Shown here one piece after another: positions 36,015 through 46,750 of a stretch of 64,000 nt of DNA; the stretch's first letter is position 1, and every line of letters begins with the position of its first letter. The stretch is from contig CM044315.1 in NCBI GenBank assembly GCA_024291935.2, positions 53,418,385-53,482,384 of the forward strand, written 5' to 3'. This DNA comes from Okapia johnstoni (Eukaryota > Chordata > Mammalia > Artiodactyla > Giraffidae). A program made the position numbers and the translations under genes. Below the pieces are notes generated by a model. It searched no databases. It had not been told where the DNA came from and saw nothing but the letters and a program-made list of their open reading frames with translations.

Positions 36015-36280
36015 TACTTTACTAGTGTGTGAGATGAGTGCAATTGTGCGGTAGTTTGAGCATTCTTTGGCATTGCCTTTCTTTGGGATTGGGACGAAAA
36101 CTGACCTTTTCCAGTCCTGTGGCCACTGCTGAGTTTTCCAAATTTGCTGTTATATTGAGTGCAGCACTTTCACAGCATCATCGTTCAGTATTTGAAATAG
36201 CTCAACTGGAATTCAAACCTCCACTAGCTTTGTTCATAGTGATGCTTTATAAGGCCCACTTGACTTCACGTTAAAGGCTT

Positions 36281-36928
36281 ATTGTTGTTCAATTGCTCAG
36301 TGGTGTCTGATTCTTTATGACCCCTGGACTGCAGCGTCCCAGGCTTCCCTCTTCTTCACCAGCATGCCAGGCTTCCCTGTCCAGGAGCTTGCTCAAACTC
36401 ATGTCCATTTCCATCATGTCAGTGATGCCATGCTACCATCTTGTCCTCTGTCATCCCCTTCTCCTCCTGCCTTCAGTCTTTACCAGCATCAGAGTATTTT
36501 CCTACAAGTTGGCTCTTCGCATCTGAAGGCCAAAAGTATTGGAGGTTCAGCTTCATCATCAGTCCTTACAATGAATATTGAGGATTGATTTCCTTTAGAA
36601 TTGACTGGTTTGATCTCCTTGCAGTCCAAGGGACTCGCAAGAATGTTTTCCAACACCACATTTCAAAAATATCAATTCTTCGGCACTCAGCCTTCTTTAT
36701 GGTCCAACTCTCACATGCGTACATGACTGCTGGAAGAACCATAACGTTGATCATACAGACCTTTGTTGGCAAAGTAATGTCTCTGCTTTTTAATATACTG
36801 TCTAGGTTTGTCATGGCTTTCCTTCCAAGGAGCAAGCTTCTTTTAATTTCATGGCTTCAGTCACCATTCACAGAGATTTTGGAGCCCGAGAAAATAAAGT
36901 CTGTCACTATTTCCATTGTTTCCCCATC
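36281..36928 (-). mobile_element. Older BovB LINE 3' part at the same target site
   Basis: Antisense BovB 'gttgttcaattgctcagtggtgtctg' to 'ttccattgtttccccatc', more diverged than its neighbour and with an extra duplicated stretch ('aggcttccct' twice, 36341 and 36369). The sequence taaaggct occurs at 36272-36279 and 36929-36936 as its target repeat. Confidence 0.92.
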
Positions 36929-37059
36929 TAAAGGCTAAACAAAATTAAAACCACAGTGTCATATATGAAGTCTCATTACTTATGGTACAGGAATAGCAAA
37001 ATTTGTGAAATGTTATCTCCTGTGGCGACCTTCATTTTGAATCTCTATCAGTCATGAAA

Positions 37060-37165
37060 CATATTTATGAAGTACTCACTGCCAGTCATTGTACCAGATG
37101 TGCAAATAAAACAACACAGCAGATGACAAACATATCTCTTACCTCCAATGAGTCTAACCACCCCT
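37060..37165 (-). mobile_element. L2 3'-end fragment
   Basis: 'gaagtactcactgccagtcattgtaccagatgtgcaaataaaac..cttacctccaatgagtcta' resembles antisense L2 ('ctatgtgccaggcactgtgctaggtgc..'). Confidence 0.4.
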
Positions 37166-39156
37166 TGGCATCTCCTTCACCTGTTGCCCATTCATTTTCC
37201 ATTTGCTAGTACTCTCTCTGTCATCTTTCAGTTACTATTTCTGATTGCTTGCAACGCAAACACAAATGCCACACAAACATGCTCACACACATTCAGAGAT
37301 TATGAATCACTCATCAGATAATGTAACTAATTCGGACATGCCTGCTAGGAATGTCTGATAGATTTTGGATACTCTCCTTCTTTCTAGGTATCATGCATTT
37401 TAGCTAAGGGGATATGTTTTCACATAAAGATGATTGGACCAGGAACCAAAAAAAAGAAAAAACAAAAAAACGACATGTTTAAGCCAGATTTAGTATTTGA
37501 GTGACTGTTGCAGTTAGGATTAAATGATATTGTGTACATAATGTTCCTTGGAAGATAATAGACATTCAACAGATTAATTCTTTGCTTAAATGAGAAAATA
37601 TATGAAAGAATTTTTAAACCGTAAAGTGATATATATTCTCTCCCTTTCTCTCTCTCTCTCCCCTATGTATCTCAATCAATCAATCAATCATATTATTGTG
37701 TTTAATATTCAGCTTCTTTTATTGCCTGTCTAAAGTGACTGTGGTACTGGAAAACTATCTTTTATGTTGCATCATTCACATCACATTGGTTGTGGGACAG
37801 TTGTTTTGGTAGCAATAACTTCGTTGTATCCTAAAATTATATTTAAAATATGAAAATTGGCTTACTTATGTGGAAGATCAATATTTTCATACCCGTGAAT
37901 CTTTATTTCCATGCTTTCTGGTTCAGAATTACCTTTTGCTTTGTAGAATTTTTTTTTAATCACGTTTTGACCAAGGGAAACCTCACTAACAAAGCATTAA
38001 ATTATGAAATCTAAGTATGAATTATCTCTGCGGTCAGGAGGGAATGGAGTTGAAGTCTGATGAAGTAGAATGAAAAATGATCTATGGATCCTCTCCAGTT
38101 TCTGCCGTTTGATTCTCTGATACAGAGTTACTTTGTTAAAAAGATGGCTTCTCTATCAGGATATTTATGATGATTGCTTGGGTATGGTGTGCATGCAGTT
38201 ACTTCATTCCCTTTCTTTATTAGCTCTGACTTTTTTATTATCATGCTTTTTCTTTTTGCTATAAATTGTTAATTATCACCTTGATAGCACTGAGTAAAAA
38301 CTTCTAGTTTTTCACTTCTAGTAACTGTCATTGTTTGACTAGCTGTTACAGAGATTTACTTTTGCTAAATCCCTTCCATGCTAGACAGCCATAAACCAAG
38401 GGACACAGTGCATTAAAGGAAAATCCTTCTTTTGTGGCAATTCAACCCAAGGGAGTGTGTATGAGTCCAAGTTCATTAAAAAAAAATACTGTTTATTAAG
38501 GGCCTGTAGATTTTGTCAAAGAGGTGTAGTCACCATCATTTAAACAAAGATTTCCACTAGTAAAATCCTAGAAAAATATATTGCTTTAATTAAGCTGTTG
38601 CTGTTGACCAATATTATTATTGTTGATTTGTTAAAATAAAGTTCAATAAAAAGTCTCAATAAATTTAGTAGCAATCCCATTGATTGTGGAGTATTGTAAT
38701 AAGTGAATAAATTATTCAAATTTTAGTAACCAACTTCCAAATAAGTTCAAGATAATGCATAGCATAAGGATGAATGTGCAATCCTCTTTATTGAATGTGT
38801 GATATGTTTATATATTTTAATCTAATTCCCTGGTATAAATTCATATCATGTCAATACTAAAATGTCTGGATAAAATTTAATATTTATAATTTTACAATTC
38901 CTTAGACATGACAGATACGGAAACTTGCTTATTTCAGAAATAAGCCATGTCCATGGATTAGTCCATATGTTTCCAGTTGTATCTTTGGTATTCATGGTCC
39001 ATCTTTCTGTACTAGCGATCTACTTTGTGGTTTATTGAATCGACCATACGGATTACGTATGAATTATACACGAGACTTTTTCCCTGAGATGTCCCCCTGT
39101 TTCCCCTTTTCTAACATAATATTCTTAATTTAATATGCTCCCAAGTAGTTTGTGCA
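37166..39156. other. Unassigned AT-rich DNA
   Basis: Apart from the simple repeats at 37638-37691 I see no gene and no confident repeat. Confidence 0.5.
37638..37691. repeat. (CT)n and (AATC)n simple repeats
   Basis: A pyrimidine tract ctctccctttctctctctct is followed a few bases later by five AATC units. Confidence 0.85.
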
Positions 39157-39165
39157 TACTTCTGT

Positions 39166-39372
39166 GTTGCTGTTGTTCAGTGTCTCAGTTGTGTCTGACT
39201 CTTTGCTGCTAAGTCGCGTCAGTCGTGTCCGACTCTGTGCAACCCCATAGATGGCAGCCCACCAGGCTCCGCCGTCCCTAGGATTCCGACGACCCCATAT
39301 ACTTATTTCCCCATCTGTTTGCCGTGAAGTGATGGGACTGGATGCTATGATCTTAGTTTTTTGAATGTTGAG
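39166..39372 (-). mobile_element. Chimeric BovB remnant with internal SINE piece
   Basis: Flanked by tacttctgt at 39157-39165 and 39373-39381. From left to right: the BovB 3' tip ending 'gactctttg', an 81-bp Bov-tA3-like SINE fragment (39206-39286, 'ctgctaagtcgcgtcagtcg..'), then 'cgac(ga)cccat', which continues the interrupted BovB word, then a jump to the BovB segment 'tttccccatctgtttgccg' to 'ttgaatgttgag'. So the BovB has lost several hundred bases internally and has gained a SINE fragment. Confidence 0.8.
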
Positions 39373-39381
39373 TACTTCTGT

Positions 39382-40598
39382 TTTAGTACTTATTATATTA
39401 CATGGCATTCATATGATGTTGGTGAGTATAATTGTAGTGTCTACATCTTTAATCTTTATAGCCATATAAAACAGAAAATTATCTGGCACATGTTAGATGT
39501 TCAAGATATCTCTATTGAAAAAAATTAACAATTTTAACTTCCTTTCAAATCTAAATATATCTTTCTTGGAAAATTATACTGAAAGAATGATAAGGTGAAA
39601 ATTTCCTTTCTTATCTAACCATAATATTTATTAATAATATATCTAATTGATGATGCCCCAGAAATAATTGGTTATTATTTTGTATGTATTTCATTGCATA
39701 CAGTGAATTGAATGCATTATTTCATTAAAAATTAACAATTAATTTAGTTCACATGAAAGACAATTTATAATTTATATTCAACATAACTGTCTAAGAAAAA
39801 GCAGTTTTTATATTGTTCATGTTACTTGGTATAAAACTAGATTTCCTGAAGCAAATATACATGTATTATAGTATGCCTCTAAAAATAAATTACTAAAAAT
39901 ATAAGTGTCTTTTTGGAATCAAGATAGAATTCTGACCCAAAACTTAAGTCTTTGCCATATTTCTACTTATTTCTAATACTATATTGCTATTAAACTCTTT
40001 CCCTTTACTACAGATTATATGTGAATTTCATGAAAGCAAAATTAACTTCAAACATCTATCACTTAAACAAGAGCATATTTGTTATTTTTAAGCAATAATA
40101 TACATTTAAAATAAAATATGGAAAAACTTTCAGTAAATGAAAGATTTCTAGTATCTCTCAAAAGTATTCCTTAATTATTTCCTCTTCTATTTTTTTTAAA
40201 TAAATTTGAAATTGTCTGAAGTCATTTGAATTACAGAGTACAGACAAAAGAAGAAATAGAGGCTGGGGAATTGATAGGATGACATGGATTCAGAAATCAG
40301 ATCCTCCCTTCACAACCAGTTTTTCTCGGTGTTTCAGTTTATTAGAACTACAGGTCTCTTTCAAAATTATTTGACCATTTAATTCTTGATTATTGGATAT
40401 AATTTAATAATATGATGCTTCTGGAGACTAGCAAGCAACAATGAGGTGGTAAACTTACCCATTGGCTAGACTCCAAGAACAAAGGAAAGTGTAAGATCAG
40501 CTGTAGTTACCAGTACTAAACATCCAAAACAGGATAGAAAAAATTTTAGCCCAAACCTGGCTATTGTCAAAGGAGGCATGGTAGACGGAGAAGAAATA
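39382..40598. other. Unassigned, very AT-rich DNA
   Basis: No supported feature. Confidence 0.5.
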
Positions 40599-40725
40599 AT
40601 TTAATTGATATTAATTACAATTTATTAATTATAGTTTTATTACAATTTATTAATTACAATTTTTATAATTACAGTTCATTAATTACAATTTTTATTAATT
40701 ACAATTACAATTGATATTATTTACA
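40599..40725. repeat. Degenerate AT-rich tandem repeat
   Basis: Five or six imperfect units built on ttaattacaatttatt, spaced about 15-30 bp, often palindromic (attaat). Confidence 0.75.
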
Positions 40726-41141
40726 CTATATAATAGAAATAAATGCTCCTGTTTTATAACTTCTTCCATGCTTTTGAAACTTCTGTAATATTTAAGCTCT
40801 ACTGCCTCAGATTAAAATATTTTATGCTTAAAAATAAGTGAAGAATAAATAAAAGTATAAAGAATAACAGAACACTCTACCTTTCACATAGATATAACAA
40901 ATGCTGACACTTCAAATTGCTTATTTTGTATCTTTTATTTTTGAAAGAATAACATATTACAGCAAGAAAAACATGAAAACTAGAATATTATAAATCAAAC
41001 TCAGAATTTTTCACTCCGTAATTTTCTTTTCTCCTAACCTTGAGTTATGTCATAAGCAAAGTGAAGTTGGCATGTATATATACCTCCTACATTTTTATGC
41101 TGTATATAATAATAACTGTTTAATATATTTAAAATGCATAA
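40726..41141. other. Unassigned AT-rich DNA
   Basis: No supported feature. Confidence 0.5.
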
Positions 41142-41151
41142 ATTGTACCAT

Positions 41152-41356
41152 GCCTGCATGCTAAGTCACTTCAGTCATGTTCAAGTCTTTGTGAGTCCAT
41201 GACTATAGTCTGCCAGGCTCCTCTGTCCATGGAATTCTCCAGGCAAGAATACTGGGCTGGGTGGCCATGCCCTCTCCAGGGGATCTTCCCAACCCAAGGA
41301 TTGAACTTGCATTTACTGAGGCTCCTGTTTGCAGGCCGATTCTTTACCTATGGGAG
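41152..41356 (-). mobile_element. Bov-tA3-like SINE
   Basis: Antisense SINE 'catgctaagtcacttcagtcatg' to 'gcaggccgattctttaccta'. Direct repeat attgtaccat at 41142-41151 and 41357-41366. The last part of the tRNA-derived head is missing. Confidence 0.92.
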
Positions 41357-41366
41357 ATTGTACCAT

Positions 41367-42164
41367 ATATGATCTATATTTTGGCCGTTTCCTTTTTTTC
41401 CCCACTAACATGCCATTTTGGTGACTTATTCATGTCTAAAATAATGCTCTAGTTCATTCGTGTTATCTGCTTTATAGTATTGTACGAATATATTTTCCAG
41501 GATATTTCTCTTTATTCATTCCTCCCTCCTTGTCTCCCTCCCTCCTTTCCTTCCTTCCTTGCTTCCTTCTTTTAGATATATTTTATTTTGTTGTTGTTGT
41601 GCATTCAGTCTGATGGTTGCAATACATATTCCTTTCCCCATGATACCACTTTTAAACTGTGTATATTTCTGTTCTTATGATAGTTGTCTTTGGATTTTAA
41701 CAAATATATTCAGTTTGACAATACACAAAAGTTGCTTGTAGCTTTATCCTCCGCTAAACATTCCAGGATTCAGAATGCTTAAATATTGATTTGCCTCACA
41801 TGTAACCTTTGATGTTATTCTCTATTGTCTTAATACTATAGTTTTAGCTCACCACTGGAAATTATTGTGGAGCATATTAAGATTTACTAAAATCATTAAT
41901 TTTTATGCTTACTGTTGATATTTTCACTCTCCTCCCTTCTCCTGAATTTTGTATATCTCTTTCTTTTCTACCCAAGTACATTGAGCAACAATATATGAAG
42001 AACATTCTGTTGTATCATAAAATGTCTTCGTTGACAGTGAAGTTCAAATGGGTCCCTTCAGTGACAGTTCAGATAGGTCTAGAATTCAAGGGTCATAGAT
42101 ATTTTCCTTAAGCAGCTTGAAAATTATATTGTATTTATATATTTTATTAATGTTGGTTATAAGT
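41367..42164. other. Unassigned DNA with a pyrimidine tract
   Basis: A tract of cctcc/ttcc units lies at 41516-41573. The rest may contain old antisense L1 sequence, but I cannot support it. Confidence 0.4.
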
Positions 42165-42570
42165 CACTTAATAATCCAATTGTTGTTCCTCTATATGTAT
42201 TTTGATTTTTCATATGATATTGCTTATATGTGGAATAAAAAAAAAGATACAAATGAATATATACAAAACAGAAATAGACCCACAGACATAGGAAACAAAC
42301 TTATGATTACCAAAGGGGAAAGCGGAGGGAGGGATAAATTAGGAGCTTTGGATTAACATATACACACTATTATATATTAGGTAGATAACCAACAAGGACC
42401 TATGGTATAGTACAGGGGACTATACTCAATATTTTGTAATAACTTATAAAGGAAAAGAATCTGAAAACATAGATATACATGTATCATGATGCATGTATAC
42501 ATGAATCAGTTTGATATACACCTGAAACTAGTACAACATTGTAAATCAACTATGTGTCAATAAAAAAAAA
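42165..42570 (+). mobile_element. L1MA9-like 3' UTR
   Basis: Sense L1: 'cttatatgtggaataaaaaa', 'aacagaaatagacccacagacatagg', 'gatacacctgaaactagtacaacattgtaaatcaac' and an A-run at 42561. This 3' end is common in artiodactyl genomes. Confidence 0.85.
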
Positions 42571-42785
42571 TCAGTCAATCATATGATTATCTCAATAGAT
42601 GCAGAAAAAGCATTTGACAAAGCTCAACATTCAATTTGTGGTTTAAAAGAAATAACTCATAAAAGTAAGTATAGAGGGAACATATCTCAACATAATAAAT
42701 GACATTTATGACAAAGCTATAGTTAAAACGCGGCTCAGTATTTTCCTCTAAAATCAGGAACGAGACAAGCATGCCCACTCTCACA
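42571..42785 (+). mobile_element. L1 ORF2 RT fragment
   Basis: 'gattatctcaatagatgcagaaaaagcatttgacaaag' codes for IISIDAEKAFDK, the L1 RT motif A, followed by degraded sequence up to 'gcatgcccactctcacaagg'. Not open beyond a few codons. Confidence 0.8.
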
Positions 42786-42990
42786 AGGAGGGAGTGTGGG
42801 ACTCAGAGATACAAACTACTATGTATAAGATAGATAAGCAACAAGGATATATTGTATAGCACAGGGAAACATAGGCATCATTTTATAATAATTTCATATT
42901 AAGTACAACCTATAAAAATACTGAATCATATGATGTATGCCAGAAATTAATATTGTGTGTCAGCTATACTTCAGTTGTAAAAATCTGGCT
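42786..42990 (+). mobile_element. Second L1MA-like 3' end
   Basis: 'gagatacaaactactatgtataagatagataagcaacaagg' and 'gccagaaattaatattgtgtgtcagctatac' repeat, in diverged form, the 3' UTR seen at 42165-42570. The joint to the ORF2 piece is an internal deletion. Confidence 0.7.
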
Positions 42991-43645
42991 CTAAATTCTG
43001 TTTCTGGCATCATATAATTCTCTCACTTATATCTAATTTTTGGAACTTCAGAAACATGAATATTTCTAAGTCACTTTATAAAATATGTAATTTAGTATTT
43101 TATATTTTTGTCATAAGAAAGAACACATCAGCTAGGGCTGCTTTGTGGTCTGATGTGCTTCATCACATGCTTAAGTCTTAGAATTAGTTCACATCATTGG
43201 CTAAAATTCTTAGTACTATGGCAGGGGACGTGATGTATGTGCATATGGAGCCTTAAGAATTGCTTATGTCACACTGTGTGTATGGATGTTTGTTTGTGCA
43301 TGTGTGTTTAGGATGTTAAGTTTTGAGTATTCTTTTTTGCTGATACATATTTAAACAAAATTTGAATTTAGGTCACTTCTTAAATAATTTGTCAATATCA
43401 AACCTTTATGATCAGAAATAAACATCAGAAAACCCCCCCAAACTCAGTTGTAATGAAATAAGGGATTGATAAGAAAAGACTAGAACTTATATTTCTGTTT
43501 TCTTTAATGTTATATTTTATTTCATATTAAGAATAATCTGAATTTCCTTGTGTAACATTTACAATGAAAGATTCTTTCCCTTCTTTTAAAATATCTTAAG
43601 AAGAAGGATGACGTTACTGAATTGAGACCTGTGTTACTTCTAACA
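42991..43645. other. Unassigned DNA
   Basis: No supported feature. Confidence 0.5.
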
Positions 43646-43654
43646 TAGGCCTAT

Positions 43655-43977
43655 GAAAGTGAAAGTGAGAGTCACTCAGTCATGTCCCACTCTTTGTGAC
43701 CCCATGGACTATACAGTCCGTGGAATTCTCCAGGCTAAAATCCTGGAATGGGTAGCTTTTCCATTCTCCAGGGAATCTTCCCAACTCAGGGATCAAACCC
43801 AGGTCTTCCACATTGCAGGAAGATTCTTTACCAGCTGGAGCCACCAGGCAAGCCCAAGAATACTTGAGTGGGTAGCCTATCCCTTCTGCAACAGATCTTC
43901 TTGACCCAGGAATGAAACCGGGGTCTCCTGCATTGCAGGTGGATTCTTTACCAGCTGAGCTACCAAGGAAGCCCATC
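43655..43977 (-). mobile_element. Bov-A2 SINE, full dimer
   Basis: Antisense dimeric SINE: first unit 'gtgaaagtgagagtcactcagtcatg' to 'ccagctggagccaccagg', second unit 'aagaatacttgagtgggtagcc' to 'gagctaccaaggaagccc'. A perfect 9-bp repeat taggcctat (43646-43654 and 43978-43986) marks the site. Confidence 0.97.
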
Positions 43978-43986
43978 TAGGCCTAT

Positions 43987-45212
43987 AGTGCTATGAAATT
44001 CCCCTGAATAGTGTTCAACAGCATGCCACAAATTTCTTATTTTTCTCTTTTTGACTCATGAGTTATCTAGAAGTGTTTTATCTAGTTTCCAGTTTGGGGA
44101 AATTTCCAGAAAAAAATATTTTTTATAAATTGCAATTTAATTTCACTGTGGAAAGAGAACATGCTGTCTATGACTTGAATTTTAAAAAATCTATTGAGAC
44201 AATTTTTTGTGACCCAGAATAAAGCCTATCTTGATACATGCACTTGAAGAGAATGTATACTGTGCTGCTGTCTGGTAGAGTATTCTATAAATGTAAAATT
44301 ACAATAAGTTCATTCATATCATAGATGATGCTTTTTCTTATTCTGTTAAGTAATAGATGTTTAAGAAACCTGTAACTCTAACTGTTGATTTGCCATTTAT
44401 TCTGTCAGTTTTAGAGCATGATTTTATATATTTTGAAACTTCATTATTAGGTGAAAATAATTTAGGGTTTTGTCCTCTTGCTTTATTTACGTCTTATGAT
44501 TTTGAACTCACCTTCTTTATCTCTGGTATATTCCTTGCTCTAAAGTAAGGTTTTTTGTTGTTGTTGTTGTTGTTCTGTTATTTGTATAATCATCCCAACT
44601 TCCTTCTGATTAGTCTTGTGTAGAGTATGTTAGCCCATCTTTGACTTTTAACTTATTTATGCCTTTATATTTATAATGTATTTCTTCCTGGCTATATAGA
44701 ATAAGTTCTTGCTTTTTTTATCCAGTTTGACAATCCCCCTTTTTTTTTCATATTTCAAATTAGTTTATTTTCTATTTTATAACTTTACAATATTGTATTT
44801 GTTTTGCCATACATTGACATGAATCCACCATGGGTGTATATGTTTTCCCCTTCCAGAACCCTTCTTCCACCTCCCTCCCCATCCCATCCCTCCGGGTCAT
44901 CCCGGTGCACCAGCCCCGAGCACCCTGTATCATGCATTGAACCTGGACTGGCGATTCGTTTCACATATGATAATTTACATGCTTCCATGCCATTCTCCCA
45001 TATCATCCTGCCCTTGCCCTGTCCCATAGAGTGGTATTATGGACAATCCCTTTTTTATCCAGTTTGACAATCCCTTTTAACTGGGATGTTGAGAAAATTT
45101 TCTGTTTAGTGTGATTGTCAATATAGTTACATTTAGGTCCATGATCTTGCTTTTTTTTTTTTTTTTGTCTTATTTGTCCTTATTCCACTTTTGCTCTTTT
45201 TTTTTTTTTTTT
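43987..45212 (-). mobile_element. Old L1M ORF2 region, split by a young L1
   Basis: Antisense L1M: 'tgactcatgagttatctagaagtg', 'gaatgtatactgtgctgctgtctgg', 'tatattttgaaacttcattatta', 'atccagtttgacaatccc' and 'tttaactgggatgttgag'. The order is right for L1 ORF2 read backwards. The young L1 sits inside the 'atccagtttgacaatccc' word. Confidence 0.75.
44738..45050 (-). mobile_element. Young ruminant L1 3' end
   Basis: T-run, then 'aactttacaatattgtatttgttttgcc..catgaatccaccatgg', the antisense of the ruminant L1 3' UTR. A perfect 24-bp direct repeat (44714-44737 and 45051-45074, ending tccagtttgacaatccc) flanks it. About 0.3 kb, 5'-truncated, no coding part. Confidence 0.96.
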
Positions 45213-45535
45213 GCCCTTTGGCATCTCAAATATTCTCACCACCAAAAAAGAAATGGTAGATATGAGATGTGGTAGAGATAGTGGTATTAACTGCCTCTAT
45301 GGTTGTACTCATTTTGATTTATATAACTGTATCAAAGAGAGTCCCAATTTGTCTCTTCTTTGTCACATAGTGGTATTAACTGCCTCTATGGTTGTACTCA
45401 TTTTGATTTATATAACTGTATCAAAGAGAGTCCCAATTTGTCTCTTCTTTGTCACAGAACATCAACATGTAGGACCCCTTAAACTTATACAATGGTATGT
45501 GACAATTATACCTCAAAAAAGCTGGAAAATAGTAT
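45213..45535 (+). mobile_element. L1M 3' UTR fragment with internal duplication
   Basis: 'atctcaaatattctcaccaccaaaaaag' and 'cttatacaatggtatgtgacaattatacctcaaaaaagctgg' fit the sense 3' end of L1M. The middle is doubled by the 89-bp repeat. Confidence 0.65.
45278..45456. repeat. Exact 89-bp tandem duplication
   Basis: Two identical 89-bp units (45278-45366 and 45367-45455, plus one shared base). Because 89 is not a multiple of 3, the 113-codon frame across it reads the same DNA in two phases and is an artefact. Confidence 0.98.
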
Positions 45536-46434
45536 TTTACTATGTAGTATAAAAAAATTTACTGTTTTGTCTCATTAGCTTACCTCCTTGAAAGAAGAAA
45601 TTTTTCATGGGAAAAAAAGCTATTCTCATTGCATTTTTATTCTCACCATGAAATGCACAATTTAACATCAAAAGGTACATTTTTCAGATATGAGAAGAAT
45701 TTTGTATTTATTAATTCATATCAAAAGATATGGCTTCTAAGTAGTAATTTAGACTGTAGGATACATACATTTAAAGCTAATCCAATTTATGATGGATTTT
45801 TTCCTGCATACCTACAAAAGTGACAGGCTAGTTAATTTAAAAGTATGGATTGATTAATAACTGTTTATGAGTCTTTATTTGTAAATGAATACAGTCATGA
45901 CAAACTAATTTTTTAATTTTAAAAGAATGATATGTACATATTGTTAAAGGTATTTAAAAAAAAGTCTTTTAGTTTTTCAAGAAAAGAAATCTTAAAATTA
46001 GCTGAACAGATATCTTTTCTTCAAATAAATAAAATCTCAACAACAACTTGAAGACTCCTTCATGACTGTTTAATAAAAAAAAAATTGTTAGCTCTCTTCC
46101 ACTATTGGCTAGTTTTTACTTCACTAATAGATCTTTGTAATCCTCTGGCCCTTGCACTATACACTTTAGATTCTGTTTCAAATTTTAAAATAATCATCTT
46201 TTAATTTTACAGCATAAGTGCCTTATATGGAAGGTGGCAACTGTCTTTTAGAACATAAAATATATGTTATTTTTGTTCTTGACTGCTATAAAATCAGCTG
46301 ATATTTGGTGATTTCTCACTCACTGGAGTTATAAGTTGCCCTGTATTAATAGTAAAGTTCATGAATAGTGGTATCGTATTAATTAAAGAAGTGTCATTTC
46401 AAAAGTGTACTACATTTCAAAATGAAGTGAGGAG
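45536..46434. other. Unassigned AT-rich DNA
   Basis: No supported feature. Confidence 0.5.
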
Positions 46435-46750
46435 CATTAGGGAGTTTGAGCAGAGGGCTTCCAATAACGGAGCTGTGTTTTTAACAGAACCATTATGGCA
46501 ATAGGATTAAGAAGAGACCAAGTATGAAACTGTCTAAGCAGGGTACCAAATTTCAGACTATTGTCGTAGTCCCAGCAAGAGGTAATGGTAAATTGGTTCG
46601 GGTACTAACAACTCAGCGGAAGGGATTATATTCTCAGTATATTTTGAAGGTAGAGTTAGCAGAATTTTCTGATAAATTGGGTATGAAGTATGAGAGCAAA
46701 AGAAGGAATGAAGGACAACTCTAAGCTATTTCTTCTGAACAATTACAAGT
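46435..46750 (-). mobile_element. L2 LINE remnant
   Basis: 'tatattttgaaggtagagttagcagaattttctgataaattgg' and 'aggaatgaaggacaactctaagc' match the antisense L2 3' region ('ggtagaatcgacaggacttggtgattgg', 'gtcaaggatgactccaagg'). The 66-codon frame at 46524-46724 lies in it and is not a gene. Confidence 0.65.

Larger units (their letters stand above)
34240..36270 (-). mobile_element. BovB LINE, split by a young L1
   Basis: Antisense BovB from the (cagtt)n tail at 34240 to 'ccacttgacttcacg' at 36270, about 1.5 kb of BovB plus a 0.5-kb L1. The flanks ttaaaagctt (34230-34239) and ttaaaggctt (36271-36280) form a 10-bp target repeat with one mismatch. Only the RT and C-terminal parts are present. Confidence 0.96.

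Noticed and set aside
36566..36938. Frames on both strands of 89 and 117 codons
   Set aside because: The - strand frame is a worn BovB C-terminal piece and the + strand frame is its shadow; no independent gene is supported.
40599..40725. Regularly spaced repeats suggesting a CRISPR-like array
   Set aside because: Units are degenerate, AT-only and of uneven spacing, with no unique spacers; the window is mammalian.
45211..45552. 113-codon frame with an internal repeat
   Set aside because: The exact 89-bp tandem duplication is read in two different phases, so the peptide repeat is not a protein repeat; it lies in old L1 3' UTR sequence.
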